From Lojkania enalia (taxonomy: Eukaryota; Ascomycota; Dothideomycetes; Pleosporales): 64,000 nt of DNA. The stretch spans positions 992,001 through 1,056,000 of the forward strand of contig ML986578.1 in NCBI GenBank assembly GCA_010094045.1, given 5' to 3'. Every line of letters starts with the position of its first letter. Position 1 is the stretch's first letter. Made by a program: the position numbers and the translations under genes. Below, in pieces: positions 1 through 9,672 of the stretch. The notes under the pieces are model-generated. The model ran no database searches. It saw only the letters and a program-made list of their open reading frames with translations, and was not told where the DNA came from.

Positions 1-904
1 GAGGTGCATATGGAATCTCACATGTCGATTCGCAGTGTTTGTGGCGTACGGGATAGAAAATAGAGGTCATAACATTTCTTTTGCCCTTGTTAGGATCATA
101 AGGGTCTGTCCGAGATTCATCGATTAGTTTAGCTGTGGTTTGGGAAACCGTATAATGCCCGTTTGATGGTGCTGGTATTGTGATTCCATGGGAGAGCAAA
201 AGGAATGCAAAGAAGAGCAAGACATTAAAAAGTGAACCCGTACGTGAAATCATTGTAACGGCCGACTGCGAGAGTGAAAAGCGATGTACACGGGTACGTA
301 CCCGGGATTATAAAAGATTTACCGGCTTACGTCCCCGACGGAACCACCGGCCTCTCGCACGTGTGACAACATATTAGAGCTCACGTAACGCCGCTCTAAC
401 TAGGGCCGATACAGGTATTCGGAAGTCTTGGCCAATTTTAATACGAGAAGGAGCGACTGCCAAAAGACTCTGTGTGGCTGGGGGAGCCCGGAGGTGGTTC
501 AATCCCTAGTTTTTGCGTTGAGCTAAATTCTGGCTACGGCAGAGTTAGCAAATACGTGCAAGTAGCCGATGCTCTTGGCATCCCTTAATCCTGGCCGTTC
601 CCAATACATGCTTGCTACTTTGTATTGGTTGCCCAGCGGGGGTAGACCGCTTATCGCGTGGCCTTCTAAACTGAGTATTCACACTTGTGCTCCTTTCAAT
701 GCAAAACCGCTGAAGATGCCACTTCCCGCGGGAGAATTGGAATTGCCACTTCATACCGTACCATAGACATATTCAAGAGGATATACTATCAAGGTGCCTT
801 TTGTCACGAAGTTGGTCAGAATTATATCTTTAGACAAATTGGTCCAAAAGGCTGCCCAAGTTGTGGCTTGGTGTATAAATCTAATGGCCGTAGAGATTGT
901 CTAT
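1..904. other. Intergenic, no supported gene
   Basis: Short open frames exist on both strands, but none shows a recognisable domain or a convincing start, and several begin at non-ATG codons. A GGTTCAATCC string near 497 resembles a tRNA B box, but no T stem or acceptor stem can be formed around it. The right part is the 3' flank of the minus-strand oxidoreductase that ends at 905. Confidence 0.5.
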
Positions 905-2049
905 CTACCACCATTTCTCGCATAGCACCTGCTCCGGAGCAATGTTATCCTGCCCACGGAGATGCTCTACAATGCTATCCGTCATATCTCGAGGTCCGCA
1001 AACATAAAATATTGATGATTGCCGTTTCTCTTGGCTATCGATAGCTCTGGACAAAGCGGCTTCATCAATTCGTTGCGTCAAAACGCTACCAAAATCTCCA
1101 ATTCTAGAAAAATTCAGTAATGCATCCCATTCAGTTAATGGAGACCCATCCCAAGTTCCTGTGAGAAAGAGCTCAAGGCGAGATTTACCTTGCCTTTCCG
1201 CGCCGGATGGAGTACTGAGCAAATTGAGTATTCGAGGAAGGAACAGAACCTCGCCCTGTTGGGCACCTTTAGATGATATTTTCGTAGAATAAAGAAAGCG
1301 AACATCTAAGAGAGGCTGTTCCTGGCGTATATAAGAAAGAATGGAAATCAGAGGACTAATAATATGATGAGCTTTTTTGACTTGCATAGAAGGGGGGTGC
1401 CTTCTTCAACGCCTGGAACGTACTTGATGCCAACACCTCCTGCAATAAAAACTACCCGCTTGATTGTGCTAGCGTCAACACCAGGCGGAGGCCATACAAA
1501 GCTGCCACCGACGCGCACAGTCAAATCTTTGCCTACTATATCTTCTTCAGGCCGCCATAGCCATGCGGCTGGTGGGTTATCCGGACTTTTCTGAACGGCA
1601 AGTTCAATAAAGGGTTGGGACTCGACGTCTTCGGCCCGGATGTTCGCGGCTACCGGCGAGGCGTTTCGAGGAGAGGACGTAATGGTAAATCCGCCAGCTT
1701 TCTTGATGCCGGGAACGTGTACATCTAGCCATTGCCCTGGTAAGAACTTGCCTACACAGTCAGCACAGATTGTGGGTGGAGGGGATGGCTTAGAAGAACA
1801 CACTTGGACACCGGATTTATCTTTGATGATAAGCCTATAGGTCTTTATCCGATCATTTACATAGGTAATCTTGGCTAAGGTTACAGAGTGGAGGCCCTTT
1901 TCGCGGGGTTCAAACGCTGTCCTCTCCTCATGGCTCAGGGCTGCTTTGGATGACCTAATCTGCGCCATTCTATTGGATGATAACGCCCTTAAGGTAATTT
2001 GGGGGGATGCGCGATGCCTTTGTAAATTTCGGATAGCTACATTAAACAT
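905..2049 (-). CDS. Mitochondrial FAD/NAD(P)-binding oxidoreductase (OXNAD1-like)
   Basis: Two exons, 2049..1424 and 1355..905, joined across a 68-nt GT-AG intron, give 358 residues. The intron splits the nucleotide-binding motif, which reads IAGGVGINPLIS only after joining. The family carries an FR-type FAD-binding barrel followed by an NAD(P)-binding half. Visible here are FLPGQWLDVHVPG and GGFTITSSP (about residues 102-127, flavin side), then GGVGIN (about 204-209) and FYVCGPRDM near the C-terminus (pyridine-nucleotide side), ending EKWW. The ATG at 2049 is preferred because the next residues (MFNVAIRNLQRHRA) are Arg-rich, non-acidic and typical of a mitochondrial presequence; the longer open frame upstream would need a TTG start. 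The natural substrate is unknown. It is divergent from the lipase gene at 2342, with less than 300 bp between the two starts. Confidence 0.85.
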
Positions 2050-2341
2050 AGCATCTCTTACAATCAATATTTAGTAAGCCGTGACGCCTTCGTTGTGCTT
2101 GAGCGATTGCCTGAATAATGCAAAGGATGACAATTGGCAAAGGAGCTATGGCGGAGGACTATGACGCTTCGGGCTAAGGCCTCGGTTCCACACGGTAGCT
2201 CACCATGCTGATGTTCCACCTCAGCTCCTTCGGCTCCTACTAAAAGCAACAGTCTACTACATCTCACTTATATATCCACTTCCTCGAAATAATTTTCTCT
2301 GAGTATTCTTGGCATACATTGCAACAAAGATTGCTGTTACA
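2050..2341. promoter_or_regulatory. Shared divergent promoter region
   Basis: This interval separates the ATG codons of two head-to-head genes, the oxidoreductase (minus) and the monoacylglycerol-lipase-like hydrolase (plus). Both core promoters and both 5' leaders must fit here or overlap. No clear TATA box or known operator was identified, so the call rests on geometry alone. Confidence 0.45.
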
Positions 2342-3473
2342 ATGGTTACTACAGAAGAAGGTTGGCACACTGTTGAGGATGGAACGAAGCTCTATACAAA
2401 GACCTGGAAGGTATCAGTTCCAGGACTAGCTCAGAATAGAATTCTACTAATGTACGGTCTAGACAGATGGTCCAGCTAAAGCTCGACTAGTTTTCATTCA
2501 CGGTTTTAGCGATCATTGTACGTATTCTCTTAGGCTGGGTTGTGAAAAACTGATCTGACATATGATTAGGCAACACATACCACGACTTCTTTCCAACACT
2601 TGCTTCAAGAGGAATCGAGGTCTATGCCTTTGATCAGAGGTAGTATCAGCCTCAATTCGAAAGACAGTGTCACTGATATTATTTAGAGGATGGGGACGTT
2701 CCGTGAAAATCCCTAAAGACAAGGGGAACACAGGACCCACTTCTCGGGTGCTGTCAGATATAACATCCTTTTTGAAAACAGTCATCCCGTGCTCTGTTCC
2801 ACTTTTCATGATGGGCCATTCAATGGGAGGTGGTGAGACTCTATTGTATGCCGCTCAAGGACCTGTGGATATCCGCAAGCACATTCGTGGATATCTCCTC
2901 GAGTCGCCTTTCATCGACTTTGATCCAGCCTCAAAACCTTCCCCGATAATAGTCTTCTTCGGTCGCATTGCTGGTAAGCTCATGCCACATCATCAGATGG
3001 TGAATAAGCTCGATATCAAACTTGTTTCTCGAGACCCTGCAGTCCAGGACGAGCTCTTTAATGATGACCTCTGTCATGACACTGGAACCCTTGAAGGCCT
3101 TGCCGGCTTGCTAGATAGGACGGGCGATATTTCTAGCGGCAAGATCGTGATTGGTGACACTGCAGGAGAGGGTGAAGTGACTAGGATGTGGTTCGGTCAT
3201 GGAACTAAAGACGGTATCACCAGTTTCGACGCTTCGAAAAAGTTTTTCGACGGACTTGCAGTGAAAGACAAGGAGTTCAAGGCGTACGAAGGCCACTTCC
3301 ATCGTTGTAAGTGAACTTGTATGCTTCGTCTGTCGTTGGATTTTGGCTGACCATGAATAGTGCACGATGAGCCAAAGCCAGAGAATCAGGGCTTCATGGA
3401 CGATGTTGCGGATTGGATATTGGCACGCTCAGTGGAACCTGTTGCTTCTGATGGCTCAAAACCAAAGCTTTGA
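2342..3473 (+). CDS. Monoacylglycerol lipase-like alpha/beta hydrolase
   Basis: Five exons (2342..2410, 2463..2517, 2570..2639, 2687..3306, 3361..3473) with four introns of 47-54 nt give 308 residues. The order of motifs is that of serine hydrolases of the monoglyceride lipase group (Yju3/MGLL): an oxyanion-loop motif FIHGFSDHC, then AFDQRGWGRS (about residues 60-70, assembled across intron 3), the nucleophile elbow GHSMGGG with Ser110, an acid residue in GTKDG (Asp240), and the catalytic His in LHDEP (His273), which exists only after removal of the last intron. There is no signal peptide or membrane anchor, so a cytosolic or lipid-droplet-associated enzyme hydrolysing monoacylglycerols is the best guess. 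Substrate preference cannot be read from sequence. Splice joins are supported by restored motifs at every junction. Confidence 0.9.
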
Positions 3474-4096
3474 ATATTCTTTTGTAGACTGCACGGCGTT
3501 AGTGGTCACTTGAATACATCTCTTCCGACTATGCATGCTACAATAATGTTAACTCTGGCACATCGTCTAGGTGATGATAGGCATAGGATTGGATAGTAAT
3601 TGACAATTAGTTTAAGTTGAGTGAGCATCTCGTCTCTCGATATGGGCATTTATTAAATGGAACGCGCGTCTGTCATGGGTTGATGCGTTGTGAAACGTTC
3701 GATTGTAGGACTAGTTCATGTTAGTAGCCGTGGACGCTACGAGTCCCCCGTACCGAGGCTTCCTCATTGGGATAAGGAACGCGTAATGGCAGAGATTCGA
3801 AAAGTATGAGGGAAATACGGAAAGAACAAAAAACGCGAAGGTACGACTCGGTTTCTGTCTGGTCGAACCTGTGTAATCAATACGCTCTCATTGGCTATGG
3901 TGGTTGACGTTGATGATGCGAATGCGAGATTCGACTAGCAAGCCATGAGCTTGACCAGCCTTTGCAGCAGAGACGCAGATCGCGCCGGCGGTATCCGCAA
4001 GAGGCTCAAGATGGAGGGAGAAAGACTCTCCTCTTGCAGCCTCAGGTCCGCGCGCAACTATTCGCACCAGCATTTCGGCCCTGGAGTCTCCTTCTC
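3474..4096. other. Intergenic between lipase and metal-carrier genes
   Basis: This interval holds the 3' flank of the lipase gene and the promoter and leader of the CDF transporter. A frame open from about 3962 runs into the transporter without a stop but begins at TTG, so the first in-frame ATG at 4097 is used. A second, out-of-frame ATG lies at 3945 and would act as an upstream open reading frame if it is transcribed. Confidence 0.5.
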
Positions 4097-5693
4097 ATGT
4101 CACTGCGCAATAGCCATCATGGTCTGTCTCTCTTTAGCCAGCTGCGACGCGTGTGGCCCAACGGGCCACGTTCACCACACCCGCATTCATCACCAGCTGC
4201 ACTACCGGTAGCCCTGTCTTGCACCCTACCCCCGGCACTCCTTCGGCGACAACTACGCGTCTTCCGCACCGCTACAAAAGCCTCCGTGCCTGTCGTGGGC
4301 TCCCCTCTCAATTGGTCCTCGACAGCCCATCGCGGCATACGACACATTTCCCCTTCGGCCATGACGGGCAGCGCGGTGCAGACTCGGGGGCATGCAGGCC
4401 ACTCGCACCACCACCATGCACACGACACTACCTACCTTACCTCCTCGAACAAGAAGGATGCTGGTGTGCGTATAACCAGGATTGGTTTATACGTCAATCT
4501 TGGCATGGCCGTTGGTAAGGGCATCGGAGGCTATGTTTTTCATAGTCAAGGCAAGAACAAGTCCCCCAGACTGCCCCAAATGTTTGCGCTAATTAGTCCA
4601 TAGCCCTCATCGCCGATGCTATCCACAGCCTCACGGATCTCGTCAGCGATATCATGACTCTGGCGACTGTCTCCTGGTCCTTGAAGCCTCCCTCGGAACA
4701 ATTCCCGAGCGGATATGGAAAGGTTGAGAGCTTGGGGTCTCTAGGTGTCAGTGGGATTCTGCTTGGAGGCGGCATCATGATGGGTTGGGCAGCAATCATT
4801 GCCCTATGTCAACAATTCTTCCCTGAGGCTGCAGAAGCTGCCGCCCACTGGGGTCTCCTGCCACACAGCCATGGACACAGTCACAACCAAACAGATCTAG
4901 GGCCGAACATCAACGCAGCTTGGCTAGCTGGAGGGTCAATTGTGATCAAGGAGTGGCTCTATCGCGCAAGTAGGGCTTCGTTTCCTTCGCGCTATAATCG
5001 CAGCTAACAAGATGCTTTTCAGCTCTCAAAATTGCCAAGGAGCGCAAGTCGTCTGTCTTGGCCTCGAACGCCTACCATCACCGCGTCGATTCTCTTACCG
5101 CCTTAGTTGCCCTTCTTATGATTGCCGGATCAAATGTGCTGAACAATGCCCAATGGCTGGACCCAATCGGCGGCTTGGTAATATCTCTGATGGTTGTGCA
5201 GGCTGGGTGGGGCAACACAAAAGCTGCGCTGTTGGAGCTAGCAGACGTTGGTGTCGATGATGAAATGAGGGACAATGTCCGCCGGGCTACCAATAAGGCC
5301 TTGCGAAGCATAAACAACGGGCCCGCATCGGATATGGTTGAATTGCGCTCCGTCCAGGGAGTCAAGTCGGGTCAGAATTACTTGATGGACTTGGAGCTTG
5401 CTACGCCAGGGTCATGGTCAGTCGAACAGACGAAAGGCGTCGAGGATTTAGTTCGAGAGCGTGTGGGAGCCAAGGTACGGGGAGTCAAGAGAGTGAGGGT
5501 CCGATTTGTGTCAAGCTCTTCTGAACAACCAGATTTCTCGGATGAGTTCATACTCCCAGACGTGAGTGCCAAGTCGAGTCCGGAACCCGAAGAGGAGGAT
5601 TCGTATGGGAACGGCCACGGCCACGGCCACGGTGACGGTCACAGTTATAGCCATGAGCCTAAGGTGAACGGGGAGGCAAAGAGGAGGAAGTAG
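4097..5693 (+). CDS. Mitochondrial cation diffusion facilitator (MMT1/2-like)
   Basis: Three exons (4097..4550, 4604..4969, 5023..5693) give 496 residues. The N-terminus (MSLRNSHHGLSLFSQLRRVW) is basic and hydroxylated like a mitochondrial presequence. CDF hallmarks follow: the His/Asp pair in TM2 (ADAIHSLTDLVSD, His159/Asp163) and the second site in TM5 (NAYHHRVD, His292-Asp296). Hydrophobic segments (SGILLGGGIMMGWAAIIAL, DSLTALVALLMIAGS, PIGGLVISLMVVQAGW) and a cytosolic-type C-terminal domain are also present. Yeast Mmt1/Mmt2 export iron from mitochondria, so a similar Fe or Mn/Zn role is inferred. A His cluster near residues 99-109 (HAGHSHHHHAHD) and a second His-rich tail near the C-terminus may bind metal. 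The first intron has a GC donor (AAG followed by GCAAGA); using it restores the conserved HSQALIADAIH. The second intron is ordinary GT-AG. Confidence 0.9.
4551..4603 (+). other. GC-AG intron
   Basis: This is a 53-nt intron with donor G|GCAAGA and acceptor CCATAG. No GT donor nearby keeps the invariant TM2 segment of the CDF family, whereas the GC donor does so exactly. The donor otherwise matches the strict consensus expected of the rare GC class. Confidence 0.8.
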
Positions 5694-6181
5694 GCTTGTA
5701 CCATATATCTAACTACTTATGGCAATACACGGGTCGGTTTTCTGGAATGACCGGGGCGGACACGCCCATTCTGGCGTATTTGGAGGTGGACTGATTTGTC
5801 CCACTTGAATGGAGGATATCCGACAATAGCACTACTTGGTCTTGGACACTGGAGAGTGTCTGCAGCTTGATTTGCGGCACTGGGTGGCTTTGAGTGTATA
5901 ATATATTATTCGCAAACAATGGTTCGCCAGTGCCTGTCCCCGATAAGGCAATCCGTTTATTTAGCCGCTGCCAATAGGAGCGCGGCGCCACTGCAGGCAC
6001 GACCGGCAAAAGATATGATGCACGACCAGCGTCACTCGTCCAAAGTCTAGGTCATGGCCACGAGCCTAGCGAGAATAGAATGATGGACCCTCAAAACACC
6101 GCATGAGGTGCCTAAATCTTAAATACATGCCTTCATCGGCTTGCACATCTTCTGCCCTCACTGCAATTGACATTCTCGACC
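5694..6181. other. Intergenic between CDF carrier and xylulokinase
   Basis: No gene is supported. The right end is the promoter and leader of the xylulokinase gene, with a pyrimidine-rich stretch (ctgccctcactgc) shortly before the ATG at 6182. The left part is the 3' flank of the carrier gene. Confidence 0.5.
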
Positions 6182-8065
6182 ATGGCTGACCAGTTCCTGG
6201 GCTTCGACCTCAGCACACAGCAACTCAAAGGTGAGAGCTGCCCCACCTCAGGTACCCCGCCATAGCCGCACTTCACTAATATCACCTACGCAATAAGGCA
6301 TCGTCGTCAAATCCGACCTGAAGAAAGTTTATGAAGCCAAAGTAGACTTCGACGCTGATCTGGCCAAGTATGGCATCAATAAAGGCGTCCTCACGAATCC
6401 CTCCGAGGGCGAAGTATTTGCTCCGGTCGCCATGTGGCTCGAAGCTATCGATCTCGTCCTGCAGAGACTAAAGGAGGGCGGAGCGGACTTCTCGAAGATT
6501 GGAGGTATATCTGGAGCCGGAATGCAGCATGGAACGGTGTTCTGGAGCAAAGACGCGGAAACACTACTCCGCGGACTGGATGCCGGCAAGACACTGCTAG
6601 AGCAACTAGAAGGTGGAGCCAAGGGCGAGAGGAAGGGAGCCTTCAGTCATCCGTTCAGCCCTAATTGGCAAGATGCAAGCACTCAGAAGCAGTGTGACGC
6701 CTTTGACAGGGCTCTGCACGATCCGAAGAACTTGGCCGCTGCTACTGGCAGCAAGGCTCATCACGTACGTACACTTCATCGGTAATACACTGTACAATGT
6801 TATACTCACATCCTGCGTAGCGATTCAGCGGGCCGCAAATACTCCGATTTCATGAGAAATACCCCGAAGCGTACAAAGCTACCTCACGCATATCGCTGGT
6901 GTCTTCCTTTCTGGCATCAATATTCCTAGGCAAAATTGCGCCGATAGATATTGGTGACGTCTGCGGAGCAAATCTATGGGACATCAAGAACGGTCGGTGG
7001 CATGAAAATCTACTGGCGCTTGCCGCAGCAAAAGAGGGCGTTGATGATCTCAAAGCCAAACTAGGCCTGGTTCCAGAAGATGGGGGTGGCAGCTTTGGCA
7101 CCGTCTCCCAGTATTTTGTGAAGCGATACGGATTCCCGTCATCAAGCCAAATCATACCATTTACGGGTGACAACCCATCGACAATCTTGGCCCTACCTCT
7201 CCGTTCTTCAGATGCCATTGTTTCTTTGGGCACTTCAACTACTTTCCTGATGTCCACTCCGCAATACAAGCCCGATCCAGCATACCATTTCATGAACCAC
7301 CCTGCAACCGCCGGCCTTTACATGTTCATGCTCTGTTATAAGAACGGCGGTCTCGCCCGCGAGCACATTCGCGATGCCATCAATAACCTCTCCTCAGCTA
7401 AAGCCGAGTCATGGAACCTTTTCAATGAAATTGCGACCAGCACGCCCGTTCTCGGTCAGCAGGACCCCAAATCCAGCCCCATGCGTCTAGGTCTATATTT
7501 CCCGCGCCCAGAAATCGTCCCCAACGTCAAGGAGGGGACCTGGCGCTTCTTATACAAGGACGGAGCTCTTACACCTGTACCGCCACCAGAGGCCCAGACA
7601 AAGACAGAAGATATGTCCTGGCCGATTCCAAAGGGAGATGCGAGAGCAATTCTGGAATCTCAGTTCCTCTCGCTGCGCCTCCGCTCCCAAAATCTCGTAG
7701 AAAAGCAAGGATCCCTCCCACCACAACCGCGTAGAATTTACATGGTCGGCGGTGGTGCTGTGAACCCCGCCATTGCTGAACTCGCCGGTGATGTCTTGGG
7801 GGGAAGCGATGGCGTGTACAAACTTGACATTGGTGGCAATGCGTGTGCGTTGGGTGCCGCGTACAAGGCTGCGTGGGGCGTGGGAAGGAAGGTGGGAGAG
7901 AACTTTGAGGATTTCCTTGAGGCGAGATGGAATGAGGAGACGTTTGTCAAGAAGATTTGTCAGGGATATAGAGAGGGTGTTTGGGAGAGGTATGGAGAGG
8001 CGCTGAAGGGGTTCGAGATGGTGGAGCGGAAGGCCATTGAGGAAAAGGGGCAGGGTAATGTGTAA
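6182..8065 (+). CDS. D-xylulose kinase (FGGY family)
   Basis: Three exons (6182..6230, 6298..6764, 6821..8065) with introns of 67 and 56 nt give 586 residues, close to the usual fungal length. FGGY kinases phosphorylate D-xylulose to xylulose 5-phosphate, feeding pentoses into the pentose phosphate pathway in the cytosol. Seen here are the N-terminal phosphate-binding strand ([13 protein letters not shown], residues 5-17, split by intron 1), [12 protein letters not shown], the segment [16 protein letters not shown] with the likely catalytic Asp (215 or 218), FTGDNPST with SLGTSTTFL, and the C-terminal adenosine-binding motif [14 protein letters not shown] (from about residue 480). Joining at intron 2 gives [14 protein letters not shown], as expected for eukaryotic xylulokinases. 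The identity is firm at family level and good at substrate level. Confidence 0.92.
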
Positions 8066-9672
8066 GATTGGTAATGTGGATTTTTGGGGGCTTGTGGGAT
8101 GGGTAGGGGTGGGTAGGTGGATGAAGTAGCATTCATGATTATGTTATTTTGAGTGGTCGATATTATATGGGTTGTATTGTGAACTTGTATGGTATCTTGT
8201 CTTTGGAGGCTGTGTTAGGTTCTTAGCGAAGTCTCCCGCCTGCGCTAGAGATTGTAGTGAAATGGATGAATTCCTAGATCATACGCAGGCCTCGCCAAGA
8301 GTCGCCACGTCAGTTGCTCTCGCTGATATGGTCCTTCGTAGCATCGTCCATCTATTCCTAGTTCCGGTTTAGACGACACTGTTATTGCCTGGCGATATCT
8401 GCTGTCTAGCGCTGGACTTGGGCGTTTTGGGTGGATGGTATGTTTGGGATTTTAGATGGTAGTGTTGTGAAGATTCGGAGGAAGGAGTATTGGGGAAGGA
8501 ATGGTGAATTCACGCAAGCTATGGGGGTAAGGTGCGACGAATTGCTGTTCTATCGAGTAGGATGGGAGGTATGAATGTTCGCTGTAGGGTCTACATTGGC
8601 CCGGCGTGGATGGGAGAGTATCAGGTGGATGCCCCTAAGGCAAACAAGGCTGACATGGTATGTTTAGTTGAGCCTTATGTTTTCTGGACATGGCTGATGA
8701 GCAGGCTCCTGTGCGCTATAGATTGTAGTGAACGGGGTCGCGGCTAGGGAAGACTGTTGCCCGAAATCCGCTATTCTCGGTGGCGTATCACCCACCACAA
8801 GGGATGGCAGTGACGATGACATCCACCGGCTGCTATCAGCAGGGATGCAGACTGCATTGTACACAGCCTTTTCGAACGACTCACAGAGAACTGGTCAATT
8901 ACTGAACGTTTAGGGTATGGGAGATTGTCACATGTTCTTATTATCCTATTGTAGCTAGTTTATCCCCTGAGGTCTATATAATTTCATCCCTAGCAAGCCT
9001 CTGGCAGACCAGGCCATATAAAATCAACTACTACACTATTATTTTGCCTCTAGTTAGCTCTCGCTCTTTGATACGCGACAAGATCCTAGTGTGATATGGA
9101 TGTTCGTAGTAACGTTATGTCGCAAAGCGGTATCAGAGAGATGGTTTGGTCTCAATCCTTTCATAGACGAAAATGATGAACGTAATCCTTAGTAGCGACT
9201 GGAACGTCCTTAATTTGTCGTTATTGTTCGGCTGGATAGCTTGACTGCACTGGAATTCACGGCGGAACAGAGGGCTGGTAGGATTCGGCGTCGGGTCCAT
9301 AATAATGTTAAATTTTTCCGCCAGGGTTGGGAGAGATGCATTACAAGTTTAAGTGCTATTTATGTGATAGATACCCATAGAATGATGGTTAATTGAGACA
9401 AAGAATATGCTCCTATTCCGGTCTAGTCTAGGTTTCTAAAACATATAACGCCTAAACGGAAATATAGCGGGCTACAAGTTTCGAGAAGAATAAAGGGGCA
9501 TAATACAAGAGGTATATAGCGTGAACTAAAGGAACGCCAAAACATGAAAGGCCCAGAGGAAGTAAGATACATTTACATACTTCAGGGGAATCCTAAGAAT
9601 TTTTGAAACCGATACCCATTATCGACATGGCAAACGGAAAACATATTATGGGAAAGCGACCACTGCTGATTA
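8066..9672. other. Intergenic with decayed repeat
   Basis: No intact gene is visible. A TGCGCTAGAGATTGTAGTGAA-type string near 8242 recurs with one change near 8710. The segment 8925-9100 is a diverged copy of sequence near 59945-60100. Abundant TA/AT transitions suggest old, mutated repeat DNA. The right end is the 3' flank of the NLR-like gene. Confidence 0.45.
8925..9100 (+). repeat. Diverged dispersed repeat, copy 1
   Basis: Shared landmarks with 59945-60100, in the same order and orientation, are GTCACATGTT, ATCCTATTgTAG versus ATCCTATTaTAG, GgTCTATATAaT versus GcCTATATAgT, and ATACGCGACAaGATC versus ATACGCGACAtGATC. Several differences are C/T or G/A transitions. Neither copy is open in any frame for a useful length. 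Confidence 0.5.

Noticed and set aside
440..540. Possible tRNA gene (GGTTCAATCC B-box-like string)
   Set aside because: The five bases on either side of the would-be T loop do not pair, and no acceptor or anticodon arm can be drawn.
3962..4096. N-terminal extension of the CDF carrier
   Set aside because: The open frame begins at TTG; the first in-frame ATG is 4097 and already gives a good mitochondrial presequence.
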